This document shows, in pieces, positions 25,871 through 39,109 of a stretch of 64,000 bases of DNA; the first letter of the stretch is position 1; every line of letters begins with the position of its first letter. This stretch comes from Sipunculus nudus. Lineage: Eukaryota; Annelida; Sipuncula; Golfingiida; Sipunculidae. The translations under genes were made by a program, and so were the position numbers. The stretch is taken from the NCBI GenBank assembly GCA_026874595.1, contig CM049316.1:76952676-77016675 (forward strand), in the 5' to 3' direction. The notes beneath the pieces are model-generated. The model worked only from the letters and a program-made list of their open reading frames with translations, ran no database searches and was not told the DNA's origin.

Positions 25871-27310
25871 AACCTGTATGAAATAAAGTAAACACCTCAA
25901 ACCTACCCAACCTGTATGAAATAAAGTAAACACCTCAAACCTACCCAACCTGTATGAAATAAAGTAAACACCTCAAACCTACCCAACCTGTATGAAATAA
26001 AGTAAACACCTCAAACCTACCCAACCTGTATGAAGTAAAGTAAACACCTCAAACCTACCCAACCTGTATGAAGTAAAGTAAACACCTAAAACCTACCCAA
26101 CCTGTATGAAGTAAAGTAAACACCTCAAACCTACCCAACCTGTATGAAGTAAAGTAAACACCTCAAACCTACCCAACCTGTATGAAGTAAAGTAAACACC
26201 TCAAACCTACCCAACCTGTATGAAGTAAAGTAAACACCTCAAACCTACCCAACCTGTATGAAGTAAAGTAAACACCTAAAACCTACCCAACCTGTATGAA
26301 GTAAAGTAAACACCTCAAACCTACCCAACCTGTATGAAGTAAAGTAAACACCTCAACCCTACCCAACCTGTATGAAGTAAAGTAAACACCTCAAACCTAC
26401 CCAACCTGTATGAAATAAAGTAAACACCTCAAACCTACCCAACCTGTATGAAGTAAAGTAAACACCTCAAACCTACCCAACCTGTATGAAGTAAAGTAAA
26501 CACCTCAAACCTACCCAACCTGTATGAAGTAAAGTAAACACCTCAAACCTACCCAACCTGTATGAAGTAAAGTAAACACCTCAAACCTACCCAACCTGTA
26601 TGAAATAAAGTAAACACCTCAAACCTACCCAACCTGTATGAAATAAAGTAAACACCTCAAACCTACCCAACCTGTATGAAGTAAAGTAAACACCTCAAAC
26701 CTACCCAACCTGTATGAAGTAAAGTAAACACCTCAAACCTACCCAACCTGTATGAAGTAAAGTAAACACCTCAAACCTACCCAACCTGTATGAAGTAAAG
26801 TAAACACCTCAAACCTACCCAACCTGTATGAAGTAAAGTAAACACCTAAAACCTACCCAACCTGTATGAAGTAAAGTAAACACCTCAAACCTACCCAACC
26901 TGTATGAAGTAAAGTAAACACCTCAAACCTACCCAACCTGTATGAAGTAAAGTAAACACCTCAAACCTACCCAACCTGTATGAAGTAAAGTAAACACCTC
27001 AAACCTACCCAACCTGTATGAAGTAAAGTAAACACCTCAAACCTACCCAACCTGTATGAAGTAAAGTAAACACCTCAAACCTACCCAACCTGTATGAAGT
27101 AAAGTAAACACCTCAAACCTACCCAACCTGTATGAAGTAAAGTAAACACCTAAAACCTACCCAACCTGTATGAAGTAAAGTAAACACCTAAAACCTACCC
27201 AACCTGTATGAAGTAAAGTAAACACCTCAAACCTACCCAACCTGTATGAAGTAAAGTAAACACCTAAAACCTACCCAACCTGTATGAAGTAAAGTAAACA
27301 CCTAAAACCT

Positions 27311-27348
27311 ACCCAACCTGTATCCAGTACAGTACACACCTCAAACCT
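27311..27348 (+). repeat. Single monomer carrying a B-type patch inside A array
   Basis: Within an unbroken type A array, one monomer reads TATCCAGTACAGTACACACC at its centre, so positions 14, 15, 20 and 25 are B-type. Positions 6 and 35 remain A-type. The patch therefore covers at least 12 bp and less than 29 bp, which fits a short gene-conversion tract. Confidence 0.85.
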
Positions 27349-28150
27349 ACCCAACCTGTATGAAGTAAAGTAAACACCTCAAACCTACCCAACCTGTATG
27401 AAGTAAAGTAAACACCTCAACCCTACCCAACCTGTATGAAGTAAAGTAAACACCTCAAACCTACCCAACCTGTATGAAATAAAGTAAACACCTCAAACCT
27501 ACCCAACCTGTATGAAGTAAAGTAAACACCTCAAACCTACCCAACCTGTATGAAGTAAAGTAAACACCTCAAACCTACCCAACCTGTATGAAGTAAAGTA
27601 AACACCTCAAACCTACCCAACCTGTATGAAGTAAAGTAAACACCTCAAACCTACCCAACCTGTATGAAATAAAGTAAACACCTCAAACCTACCCAACCTG
27701 TATGAAATAAAGTAAACACCTCAAACCTACCCAACCTGTATGAAGTAAAGTAAACACCTCAAACCTACCCAACCTGTATGAAGTAAAGTAAACACCTCAA
27801 ACCTACCCAACCTGTATGAAATAAAGTAAACACCTCAAACCTACCCAACCTGTATGAAATAAAGTAAACACCTCAAACCTACCCAACCTGTATGAAATAA
27901 AGTAAACACCTCAAACCTACCCAACCTGTATGAAGTAAAGTAAACACCTCAAACCTACCCAACCTGTATGAAGTAAAGTAAACACCTAAAACCTACCCAA
28001 CCTGTATGAAGTAAAGTAAACACCTCAAACCTACCCAACCTGTATGAAGTAAAGTAAACACCTCAAACCTACCCAACCTGTATGAAATAAAGTAAACACC
28101 TCAAACCTACCCAACCTGTATGAAGTAAAGTAAACACCTCAAACCTACCC
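27341..28150 (+). repeat. A array 3 internal duplicate, right copy
   Basis: This is the right copy of the 60-monomer-offset duplication. It abuts the B-type patch at 27,311-27,348 on its left and the A-to-B junction at 28,185 on its right. Confidence 0.75.
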
Positions 28151-28184
28151 AACCTGTATGAAGTAAAGTAAACACCTCAAACCT

Positions 28185-28222
28185 ACCCAACCTGTATCCA
28201 GTACAGTACACACCTCAACCCT
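28185..28222 (+). repeat. Chimeric A-to-B junction monomer
   Basis: The start is type A (ACCCAACCTG), then type B from TATCC onward, with the switch between positions 6 and 14. The following monomer is still A-type at position 6 (CCCAACCTG) though otherwise B, so the exchange was patchy. Confidence 0.8.
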
Positions 28223-28298
28223 ACCCAACCTGTATCCAGTACAGAACACAGCTCAACCCTACCCAGCCTGTATCCAGTACAGTACACACCTCAACCCT

Positions 28299-28470
28299 AC
28301 CCAGCCTTTATCCAGTACAGAACACAGCTCAACCCTACCCAGCCTGTATCCAGTACAGTATACACCTCAACCCTACCTGGTCTGTATCCAGTACAGTACA
28401 CCCCTCAACCCTACCCAGCCAATATCCAGTACAGTACACACCCCAAACCCTACCCAGCCTGTATCCAGTA
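28299..28470 (+). repeat. B leader, third occurrence
   Basis: This repeats the variant order seen right after the A-to-B junctions at 3,877 and 20,900: CCTTTATCCAG with GAACACAGCTC, GTATACACCTC, ACCTGGTCTG, CCAATATCCAG, CCCCAAACCC. Here it sits three monomers inside the B array. Confidence 0.8.
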
Positions 28471-28491
28471 CAGTACACACCTCAACCCTAC

Positions 28492-31400
28492 CTAGTCTGT
28501 ATCCAGTACAATACACCCCTCAACCCTACTGGACCTGTATCATGTACAGTATACACCCCAACCCTACCCATCCTGTAACCAGTACAGTACACCCCTCAAC
28601 CCTACCTGGTCTGTATCCAGTACAGTACACCCCTCAACCCTACTGGACCTGAATCATGTACAGTACACACCTCAACCCTACCTGGTCTGTATCCAGTACA
28701 GTACACCCCTCAACCCTACTTAGCCTGTATCCAGTACATTACACACCTCAACCCTACCTGGTCTGTATCCAGTACAGTACACACCCCAACCCTACCCAGC
28801 CTGTAACCAGTAGAGTACACCCCTCAACCCTACCTGGTCTGTATCTGGTACAGTACACACCTCAACCCTACTCAGCCTGTATCCAGTACAGTACACACCT
28901 CATCCCTACCCAGCCTTTATCCAGTACAGTACACACCTCAACCCTACCCAGCCTTTATCCAGTAAAGTACAACCCTCAACTCTACCCAGCCTGTTTCCCG
29001 TACAATACACCTCTCAACCCTACTGGACCTGTATCAGGTACAGTACACACCTCAACCCTACCCAGCATATCCAGTACAGTACACACCTCAACCCTACTCA
29101 GCCTGTATCCAGTACAGTACACACCTCAACCCTACTCAGCCTGTATCCAGTACAGTACACACCTCAACCCTACCTGGTCTGTATCCAGTACAATACACAC
29201 CTCAACCCTACCTGGTCTGTATCCAGTACAGTACACACCTCAACCCTACTCAGCCTGTATCCAGTATAGTACACGTCTCAACCCTACCTGGCCTGTATCC
29301 AGTACAGTACACACCTCAACCCTACTCAGCCTGTATCTAGCACAATACACACCTCAACCCTACCTGGCCTGTATCCAGTACAGTACACACTTCAACCCTA
29401 CCCAGCCTGTATCCAGCACAGTACACACCTCAACCCTACCTGGTCTGTATCCAGTACAGTACACACCTCAACCCTACTCAGCCTGTATCCAGTACAGTAC
29501 ACACCTCAACCCTACCTGGTCTGTATCCATTACAGTACACCCCTAAACCCTACCCAGCCTGTATCCAGTACAGTACACCTCTCAACCCTTCCCAGCCTGT
29601 ATCCAGTACAGTACACAACTCAACCCTACTCAGCCTGTATCCAGCACAGTACACACCTCAACCCTACCTGGTCTGTATCCAGTACAGTACACACCTCAAC
29701 CCTACTCAGCCTGTATCCAGTACAGTACACACCTCAACCCTACCTGGTCTGTATCCAGTACAGTACACCCCTAAACCCTACCCAGCCTGTATCCAGTACA
29801 GTACACCTCTCAACCCTACCCAGCCTGTATCCAGTACAGTACACCTCTCAACCCTACCCAGCCTGTATCCAGTACAATACAACCCTCAACCCTACCTGGT
29901 CTGTATCCAGTACAGTACACACCTCAACCCTACTCAGCCTGTATCCAGTACAATACAACCCTCAACCCTACCTGGTCTGTATCCAGTACAGTACACCTCT
30001 CAACCCTACCCAGTCTGTATCCAGTACAATACAACCGTCAACCCTACCTGGTCTGTATCCAGTACAGTACACACCTCAACCCTACCCAGCCTGTATCCAG
30101 TACAATACAACCCTCAACCCTACCTGGTCTGTATCCAGTACAGTACACACCTCAACCCTACCCAGCCTGTATCCAGTACAGTACACCTCTCAACCCTACC
30201 CAGCCTGTATCCAGTACAGTACACACCTCAACCCTACGCAGCCTGTATCCAGCACAGTACACACCTCAACCCTACCTGGTCTGTATCCAGTACAGTACAC
30301 CTCTCAACCCTACCCAGCCTGTATCCAGTACAGTATACCCCTCAACCCTACCTGGTCTGTATCCAGTACAATACACCTCTCAACCCTACCTGGTCTGTAT
30401 CCAGTACAGTACACCCCTAAACCCTACCCAGCCTGTATCCAGTACAATACAACCCTCAACCCTACCCAGCCTGTATCCAGTACAGTACACCCCTAAACCC
30501 TACCCAGCCTGTATCCAGTACAATACAACCCTCAATCCTACCTGGTCTGTATCCAGTACAGTACACCTCTCAACCCTACCCAGCCTGTATCCAGTACAGT
30601 ACACCCTTAAACCCTACCTGGTCTGTATCCAGTGCAGTACACCTCTCAACCCTACCCAGCCTGTATCCAGTACAGTACACCCTTAAACCCTACCCAGCCT
30701 GTATCCAGTACAGTACACCCCTAAACCCTACCCAGCCTGTATCCAGTACAGTACACACCTCAACCCTACCAAGCCTGTATCCAGTACAGTACACACCTCA
30801 ACCCTACCCAGCCTGTATCCAGTACAGTACACCCCTCAACCCTACCTGGCCTGTATCCAGTACAGTACACACCTCAACCCTACCTGGTCTGTATCCAGAA
30901 CAGTACACCCCTAAACCCTACCCAGCCTGTATCCAGTACAGTACACCTCTCAACCCTACTCAGCCTGTATCCAGTACAGTACACACCTCAACCCTACTCA
31001 GCCTGTATCCAGTACAGTACACACCTCAACCCTACCTGGTCTGTATCCAGCACATTACACACCTCAACCCTAATCAGCCTGTATCCAGTACAGTACACAC
31101 ATCAACCCTACCTGGCCTGTATCCAGTACAGTACACCCCTAAACCCTACCCAGCCCGTATCCAGCACAGTACACACCTCAACCCTACCTGGTCTGTATCC
31201 AGTACAGTACACACCTCAACCCTACCTGGCCTGTATCCAGTACAGTACACCTCTCAACCCTATCCAGCCTGTATCCAGTACAGTATACCCCTCAACCCTA
31301 CCCAGCCTGTATTTAGTACAGTACACACCTCAACCCTACCTGGTTTGTATCCAATACAGTATACCCCTCAACCCTACCCAGCCTGTATTTAGTACAGTAC

Positions 31401-34400
31401 ACACCTCAATCCTACCTGGCCTGTATCCAGTACAGTACACCTCTCAACCCTACCCAGCCTGTATCCAGTACAGTACACCTCTCTACCCTACCTGGTCTGT
31501 ATCCAGTACAGTACACCCCTAAACCCTTCCCAGCCTGTATCCAGCACAGTACACACCTCAACCCTACCTGGTCTGTATCCAGTACAGTACACCTCTCAAC
31601 CCTACCCGGCCTGTATCCAGTACAGTACACCCCTAAACCCTACCCAGCCTGTATCCAGTACAGTACACACCTCAACCCTACCTAGCCTGTATCCAGTACA
31701 GTACACCTCTCAACCCTACCCAGCCTGTATCCAGTACAGTACACACCTCAACCCTACCTGGTCTGTATCCAGTACAGTACACCCCTAAACCCTATCCAGC
31801 ACAGTACACACCTCAACCCTACCTGGTCTGTATCCAGTACAGTACACCCCTAAACCCTGTCCAGCACAGTACACACCTCAACCCTACCTGGTCTGTATCC
31901 AGTACAGTACACACCTCAACCCTACTCAGCCTGTATCCAGTACAGTACACACCTCAACCCTACCTGGTCTGTATCCAGTACAGTACACCTCCTAACCCTA
32001 CTCAGCCTGTATCCAGTACAGTACACACCTCAACCCTACCTGGTCTGTATCCAGTACAGTACACACCTCAACCGTACTCAGCCTGTATCCAGTACAGTAC
32101 ACACCTCAACCCTACCTGGTCTGTATCCAGTACAATACACACCTCAACCCTACCTGGTCTGTATCCAGTACAGTACACACCTCAACCCTACTCAGCCTGT
32201 ATCCAGTATAGTACACACCTCAACCCTACCTGGCCTGTATCCAGTACAGTACACACCTCAACCCTACTCAGCCTGTATCTAGCACAATACACACCTCAAC
32301 CCTACCTGGCCTGTATCCAGTACAGTACACACCTCAACCCTACCCAGCCTGTATCCAGCACAGTACACACCTCAACCCTACCTGGTCTGTATCCAGTACA
32401 GTACACACCTCAACCCTACTCAGCCTGTATCCAGTACAGTACACACCTCAACCCTACCTGGTCTGTATCCATTACAGTACACCCCTAAACCCTACCCAGC
32501 CTGTATCCAGTACAGTACACCTCTCAACCCTTCCCAGCCTGTATCCAGTACAGTACACACCTCAACCCTACTCAGCCTGTATCCAGCACAGTACACACCT
32601 CAACCCTACCTGGTCTGTATCCAGTACAGTACACACCTCAACCCTACTCAGCCTGTATCCAGTACAGTACACACCTCAACCCTACCTGGTCTGTATCCAG
32701 TACAGTACACCCCTAAACCCTACCCAGCCTGTATCCAGTACAGTACACCTCTCAACCCTACCCAGCCTGTATCCAGTACAGTACACCTCTCAACCCTACC
32801 CAGCCTGTATCCAGTACAATACAACCCTCAACCCTACCTGGTCTGTATCCAGTACAGTACACACCTCAACCCTACTCAGCCTGTATCCAGTACAATACAA
32901 CCCTCAACCCTACCTGGTCTGTATCCAGTACAGTACACCTCTCAACCCTACCCAGTCTGTATCCAGTACAATACAACCGTCAACCCTACCTGGTCTGTAT
33001 CCAGTACAGTACACACCTAAACCCTACCCAGCCTGTATCCAGTACAATACAACCCTCAACCCTACCTGGTCTGTATCCAGTACAGTACACACCTCAACCC
33101 TACCCAGCCTGTATCCAGTACAGTACACCTCTCAACCCTACCCAGCCTGTATCCAGTACAGTACACACCTCAAACCTACTCAGCCTGTATCCAGCACAGT
33201 ACACACCTCAACCCTACCTGGTCTGTATCCAGTACAGTACACCTCTCAACCCTACCCAGCCTGTATCCAGTACAGTATACCCCTCAACCCTACCTGGTCT
33301 GTATCCAGTACAATACACCTCTCAACCCTACCTGGTCTGTATCCAGTACAGTACACCCCTAAACCCTACCCAGCCTGTATCCAGTACAATACAACCCTCA
33401 ACCCTACCCAGCCTGTATCCAGTACAGTACACCCCTAAACCCTACCCAGCCTGTATCCAGTACAATACAACCCTCAATCCTACCTGGTCTGTATCCAGTG
33501 CAGTACACCTCTCAACCCTACCCAGCCTGTATCCAGTACAGTACACCCTTAAACCCTACCCAGCCTGTATCCAGTACAGTACACCCCTAAACCCTACCCA
33601 GCCTGTATCCAGTACAGTACACACCTCAACCCTACCAAGCCTGTATCCAGTACAGTACACACCTCAACCCTACCCAGCCTGTATCCAGTACAGTACACCC
33701 CTCAACCCTACCTGGCCTGTATCCAGTACAGTACACACCTCAACCCTACCTGGTCTGTATCCAGTACAGTACACCCCTAAACCCTACCCAGCCTGTCTCC
33801 AGTACAGTACACCTCTCGACCCTACCCAGCCTGTATCCAGTACAGTACACCTCTCAACCCTACCCAGCCTGTATCCAGTACAATACAACCCTCAACCTTA
33901 CCTGGTCTGTATCCAGTACAGTACACACCTCAACCCTACTCAGCCTGTATCCAGTACAATACAACCCTCAACCCTACCCAGTCTGTATCCAGTACAATAC
34001 AACCCTCAACCCTACCTGGTCTGTATCCAGTACAGTACACACCTCAACCCTACCCAGCCTGTATCCAGTACAATACCACCCTCAACCCTACCTGGTCTGT
34101 ATCCAGTACAGTACACACCTCAACCCTACCCAGCCTGTATCCAGTACAGTACACCCCTCAACCCTACCTGGCCTGTATCCAGTACAGTACACACCTCAAC
34201 CCTACCTGGTCTGTATCCAGTACAATACAACCCTCAACCTTACCTGGTCTGTATCCAGTACAGTACACACCTCAACCCTACTCAGCCTGTATCCAGTACA
34301 ATACAACCCTCAACCCTACCCAGTCTGTATCCAGTACAATACAACCCTCAACCCTACCTGGTCTGTATCCAGTACAGTACACACCTCAACCCTACCCAGC

Positions 34401-35497
34401 CTGTATCCAGTACAATACAACCCTCAACCCTACCTGGTCTGTATCCAGTACAGTACACACCTCAACCCTACCCAGCCTGTATCCAGTACAGTACACCTCT
34501 CAACCCTATCCAGCCTGTATCCAGTACAGTACACACCTCAACCCTACCTGGCCTGTATCCAGTACAGTACACACCTCAACCCTACCTGGTCTGTATCCAG
34601 TACAGTACACCCCTAAACCCTACCCAGCCTGTCTCCAGTACAGTACACCTCTCGACCCTACCCAGCCTGTATCCAGTACAGTACACCTCTCAACCCTACC
34701 CAGCCTGTATCCAGTACAATACAACCCTCAACCTTACCTGGTCTGTATCCAGTACAGTACACACCTCAACCCTACCCAGCCTGTATCCAGTACAGTACAC
34801 CTCTCAACCCTATCCAGCCTGTATCCAGTACAGTACACCCCTCAACCCTACCTGGCCTGTATCCAGTACAGTACACACCTCAACCCTACCTGGTCTGTAT
34901 CCAGTACAGTACACCCCTAAACCCTACCCAGCCTGTCTCCAGTACAGTACACCTCTCGACCCTACCCAGCCTGTATCCAGTACAGTACACCTCTCAACCC
35001 TACCCAGCCTGTATTCAGTACAATACAACCCTCAACCTTACCTGGTCTGTATCCAGTACAGTACACACCTCAACCCTACTCAGCCTGTATCCAGTACAGA
35101 ACACAGCTCAACCCTACCCAGCCTGTACCCAGTACAGTACACACCTCAACCCTACCCAGCCTGTATCCAGTATAGTACACCCCTAAACCCTACCTGGCCT
35201 GTATCCAGTACAGTATACCCCTCAACCCTACCCAGCCTGTATCCAGTACAGAACACAGCTCAACCCTACCCAGCCTGTACCCAGTACAGTACACACCTCA
35301 ACCCTAGCTGGCCTGTATCCAGTATAGTACACACCTCAACCCTACCCAGCCTGTATCCAGTACAGAACACAGCTCAACCCTACCCAGTCTGTATCCAGTA
35401 CAATACACCCCTCAACCCTACCTGGCCTGTATCCAGTACATTACACACCTCAACCCTACCCAGCCTGTATCCAGTACAGTACACACCTCAACCCTAC
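28492..35497 (+). repeat. B macro-unit M1 (7,006 bp)
   Basis: It starts at CTAGTCTG, followed by TGGACCTGTATCATG and CCTGTAACCAG, and ends where the same sequence recurs at 35,498. The GAATCATG start of the P unit (28,656) also recurs after 7,006 bp (35,662). Its right end has a block with three GAACACAGCTC monomers (35,100-35,370) and CCCTAGCTGG at 35,302. Its left part differs from M2 and has a variant P-like region. Confidence 0.75.
31940..35097 (+). repeat. B block Q, copy 1
   Basis: This block is marked by CCTCCTAACCC at 31,988, TCTAGCACAATAC, TATCCATTACAG, ACAACCGTC, CAGTGCAG and CTCTCGACCC. The last marker occurs at 33,812, 34,648 and 34,952, spaced 22 and 8 monomers, which shows local re-duplication of the block's right part. 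Confidence 0.6.
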
Positions 35498-35661
35498 CTA
35501 GTCTGTATCCAGTACAATACACCCCTCAACCCTACTGGACCTGTATCATGTACAGTATACACCCCAACCCTACCCATCCTGTAACCAGTACAGTACATCC
35601 CTCAACCCTACCTGGTCTGTATCCAGTACAGTACACCCCTCAACCCTACTGGACCTGAATC

Positions 35662-37119
35662 ATGTACAGTACACACCTCAACCCTACCTGGTCTGTATCC
35701 AGTACAGTACACCCCTCAACCCTACTTAGCCTGTATCCAGTACATTACACACCTCAACCCTACCTGGTCTGTATCCAGTACAGTACACACCCCAACCCTA
35801 CCCAGCCTGTAACCAGTAGAGTACACCCCTCAACCCTACCTGGTCTGTATCTAGTACAGTACACACCTCAACCCTACTCAGCCTGTATCCAGTACAGTAC
35901 ACACCTCATCCCTACCCAGCCTTTATCCAGTACAGTACACACCTCAACCCTACCCAGCCTTTATCCAGTAAAGTACAACCCTCAACCCTACCCAGCCTGT
36001 TTCCCGTACAATACACCTCTCAACCCTACTGGACCTGTATCAGGTACAGTACACACCTCAACCCTACCCAGCATATCCAGTACAGTACACACCTCAACCC
36101 TACTCAGCCTGTATCCAGTACAGTACACACCTCAACCCTACTCAGCCTGTATCCAGTACAGTACACACCTCAACCCTACCTGGTCTGTATCCAGCACATT
36201 ACACACCTCAACCCTAATCAGCCTGTATCCAGTACAGTACACACATCAACCCTACCTGGCCTGTATCCAGTACAGTACACCCCTAAACCCTACCCAGCCC
36301 GTATCCAGCACAGTACACACCTCAACCCTACCTGGTCTGTATCCAGTACAGTACACACCTCAACCCTACCTGGCCTGTATCCAGTACAGTACACCTCTCA
36401 ACCCTATCCAGCCTGTATCCAGTACAGTATACCCCTCAACCCTACCCAGCCTGTATTTAGTACAGTACACACCTCAACCCTACCTGGTTTGTATCCAATA
36501 CAGTATACCCCTCAACCCTACCCAGCCTGTATTTAGTACAGTACACACCTCAATCCTACCTGGCCTGTATCCAGTACAGTACACCTCTCAACCCTACCCA
36601 GCCTGTATCCAGTACAGCACACCTCTCTACCCTACCTGGTCTGTATCCAGTACAGTACACCCCTAAACCCTTCCCAGCCTGTATCCAGCACAGTACACAC
36701 CTCAACCCTACCTGGTCTGTATCCAGTACAGTACACCTCTCAACCCTACCCGGCCTGTATCCAGTACAGTACACCCCTAAACCCTACCCAGCCTGTATCC
36801 AGTACAGTACACACCTCAATCCTACCTAGCCTGTATCCAGTACAGTACACCTCTCAACCCTACCCAGCCTGTATCCAGTACAGTACACACCTCAACCCTA
36901 CCTGGTCTGTATCCAGTACAGTACACCCCTAAACCCTATCCAGCACAGTACACACCTCAACCCTACCTGGTCTGTATCCAGTACAGTACACCCCTAAACC
37001 CTATCCAGCACAGTACACACCTCAACCCTACCTGGTCTGTATCCAGTACAGTACACACCTCAACCCTACCTGGTCTGTATCCAGTACAGTACACCCCTCA
37101 ACCCTACTGGACCTGAATC
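35662..37119 (+). repeat. B HOR unit P, basic form (1,458 bp)
   Basis: The unit starts at ATGTACAG and the same start recurs at 37,120, exactly 1,458 bp later. This equals 39 monomers minus 24 bp. The deficit is accounted for by one 36-bp monomer (CAGCATATCC, near 36,069) and two 27-bp monomers (CCCTATCCAGCACAG, near 36,935 and 37,000) that lack 11 bp each. Confidence 0.85.
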
Positions 37120-37315
37120 ATGTACAGTACACACCTCAACCCTACCTGGTCTGTATCCAGTACAGTACACCCCTCAACCCTACTTAGCCTGTATCCAGTA
37201 CATTACACACCTCAACCCTACCTGGTCTGTATCCAGTACCAGTACACACCCCAACCCTACCCAGCCTGTAACCAGTAGAGTACACCCCTCAACCCTACCT
37301 GGTCTGTATCCAGTA
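37120..37315 (+). repeat. B HOR unit P, aborted second copy
   Basis: P restarts at 37,120 but carries a 1-bp insertion (GTACCAGTAC near 37,240). After about 200 bp it switches to Q-type sequence at ACCTGGTCTG, so this copy is truncated. Confidence 0.7.
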
Positions 37316-39109
37316 CAGTACACCTCTCAACCTTACCTGGTCTGTATCCAGTACAGTACACACCTCAACCCTACCCAGCCTGTATCCAGTACAATACAAC
37401 CCTCAACCCTACCTGGTCTGTATCCAGTACAGTACACACCTCAACCCTACCCAGCCTGTATCCAGTACAGTACACCTCTCAACCCTACCCAGCCTGTATC
37501 CAGTACAGTACACACCTCAACCCTACTCAGCCTGTATCCAGCACAGTACACACCTCAACCCTACCTGGTCTGTATCCAGTACAGTACACCTCTCAACCCT
37601 ACCCAGCCTGTATCCAGTACAGTATACCCCTCAACCCTACCTGGTCTGTATCCAGTACAATACACCTCTCAACCCTACCTGGTCTGTATCCAGTACAGTA
37701 CACCCCTAAACCCTACCCAGCCTGTATCCAGTACAATACAACCCTCAACCCTACCCAGCCTGTATCCAGTACAGTACACCCCTAAACCCTACCCAGCCTG
37801 TATCCAGTACAATACAACCCTCAATCCTACCTGGTCTGTATCCAGTGCAGTACACCTCTCAACCCTACCCAGCCTGTATCCAGTACAGTACACCCTTAAA
37901 CCCTACCCAGCCTGTATCCAGTACAGTACACCCCTAAACCCTACCCAGCCTGTATCCAGTACAGTACACACCTCAACCCTACCAAGCCTGTATCCAGTAC
38001 AGTACACACCTCAACCCTACCCAGCCTGTATCCAGTACAGTACACCCCTCAACCCTACCTGGCCTGTATCCAGTACAGTACACACCTCAACCCTACCTGG
38101 TCTGTATCCAGTACAGTACACCCCTAAACCCTACCCAGCCTGTATCCAGTACAGTACACCTCTCAACCCTACTCAGCCTGTATCCAGTACAGTACACACC
38201 TCAACCCTACTCAGCCTGTATCCAGTACAGTACACACCTCAACCCTACCTGGTCTGTATCCAGCACATTACACACCTCAACCCTAATCAGCCTGTATCGA
38301 GTACAGTACACACATCAACCCTACCTGGCCTGTATCCAGTACAGTACACCCCTAAACCCTACCCAGCCCGTATCCAGCACAGTACACACCTCAACCCTAC
38401 CTGGTCTGTATCCAGTACAGTACACACCTCAACCCTACCTGGCCTGTATCCAGTACAGTACACCTCTCAACCCTATCCAGCCTGTATCCAGTACAGTATA
38501 CCCCTCAACCCTACCCAGCCTGTATTTAGTACAGTACACACCTCAACCCTACCTGGTTTGTATCCAATACAGTATACCCCTCAACCCTACCCAGCCTGTA
38601 TTTAGTACAGTACACACCTCAATCCTACCTGGCCTGTATCCAGTACAGTACACCTCTCAACCCTACCCAGCCTGTATCCAGTACAGTACACCTCTCTACC
38701 CTACCTGGTCTGTATCCAGTACAGTACACCCCTAAACCCTTCCCAGCCTGTATCCAGCACAGTACACACCTCAACCCTACCTGGTCTGTATCCAGTACAG
38801 TACACCTCTCAACCCTACCCGGCCTGTATCCAGTACAGTACACCCCTAAACCCTACCCAGCCTGTATCCAGTACAGTACACACCTCAACCCTACCTAGCC
38901 TGTATCCAGTACAGTACACACCTCAACCCTACCTGGTCTGTATCCAGTACAGTACACCCCTAAACCCTATCCAGCACAGTACACACCTCAACCCTACCTG
39001 GTCTGTATCCAGTACAGTACACCCCTAAACCCTATCCAGCACAGTACACACCTCAACCCTACCTGGTCTGTATCCAGTACAGTACACACCTCAACCCTAC
39101 TCAGCCTGT

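Larger units (their letters stand above)
23359..28184 (+). repeat. Satellite A array 3 (127 monomers)
   Basis: The array covers 4,826 bp, exactly 127 type A monomers. Internal duplications are visible. ACCCTACCTGTTTGAAG occurs at 24,195 and 24,841 (17 monomers apart). CCTCAACCCT occurs at 26,351 and 27,415 (28 monomers apart). A block near 25,061 recurs at 27,341 (60 monomers apart). Position 32 is mostly C here. Confidence 0.95.

Noticed and set aside
28656-29546. Open frame of 296 codons on + strand, and similar frames of 334 codons at 35,662 and 50,645
   Set aside because: Pure satellite translation with a 38-residue cycle. The frame is open only because type B has no + strand stops. Its end is set by a CTAAACCC variant, not by gene structure, and there is no promoter, splice or codon-use evidence.
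31412-31630. Recurrent 72-codon minus-strand open frame (also 36,556, 38,625, 44,225, 46,139, 48,167, 50,081, 51,539, 53,531, 54,685, 57,551)
   Set aside because: The minus strand of B normally has one TGA per monomer. These frames are short stretches where variants remove it, copied with the P unit.
37230-37260. 1-bp insertion (GTACCAGTAC) and the 1-bp deletion at 60,046 as frameshift mutations in genes
   Set aside because: They are simple indels in non-coding satellite. Useful only as markers of copy history.
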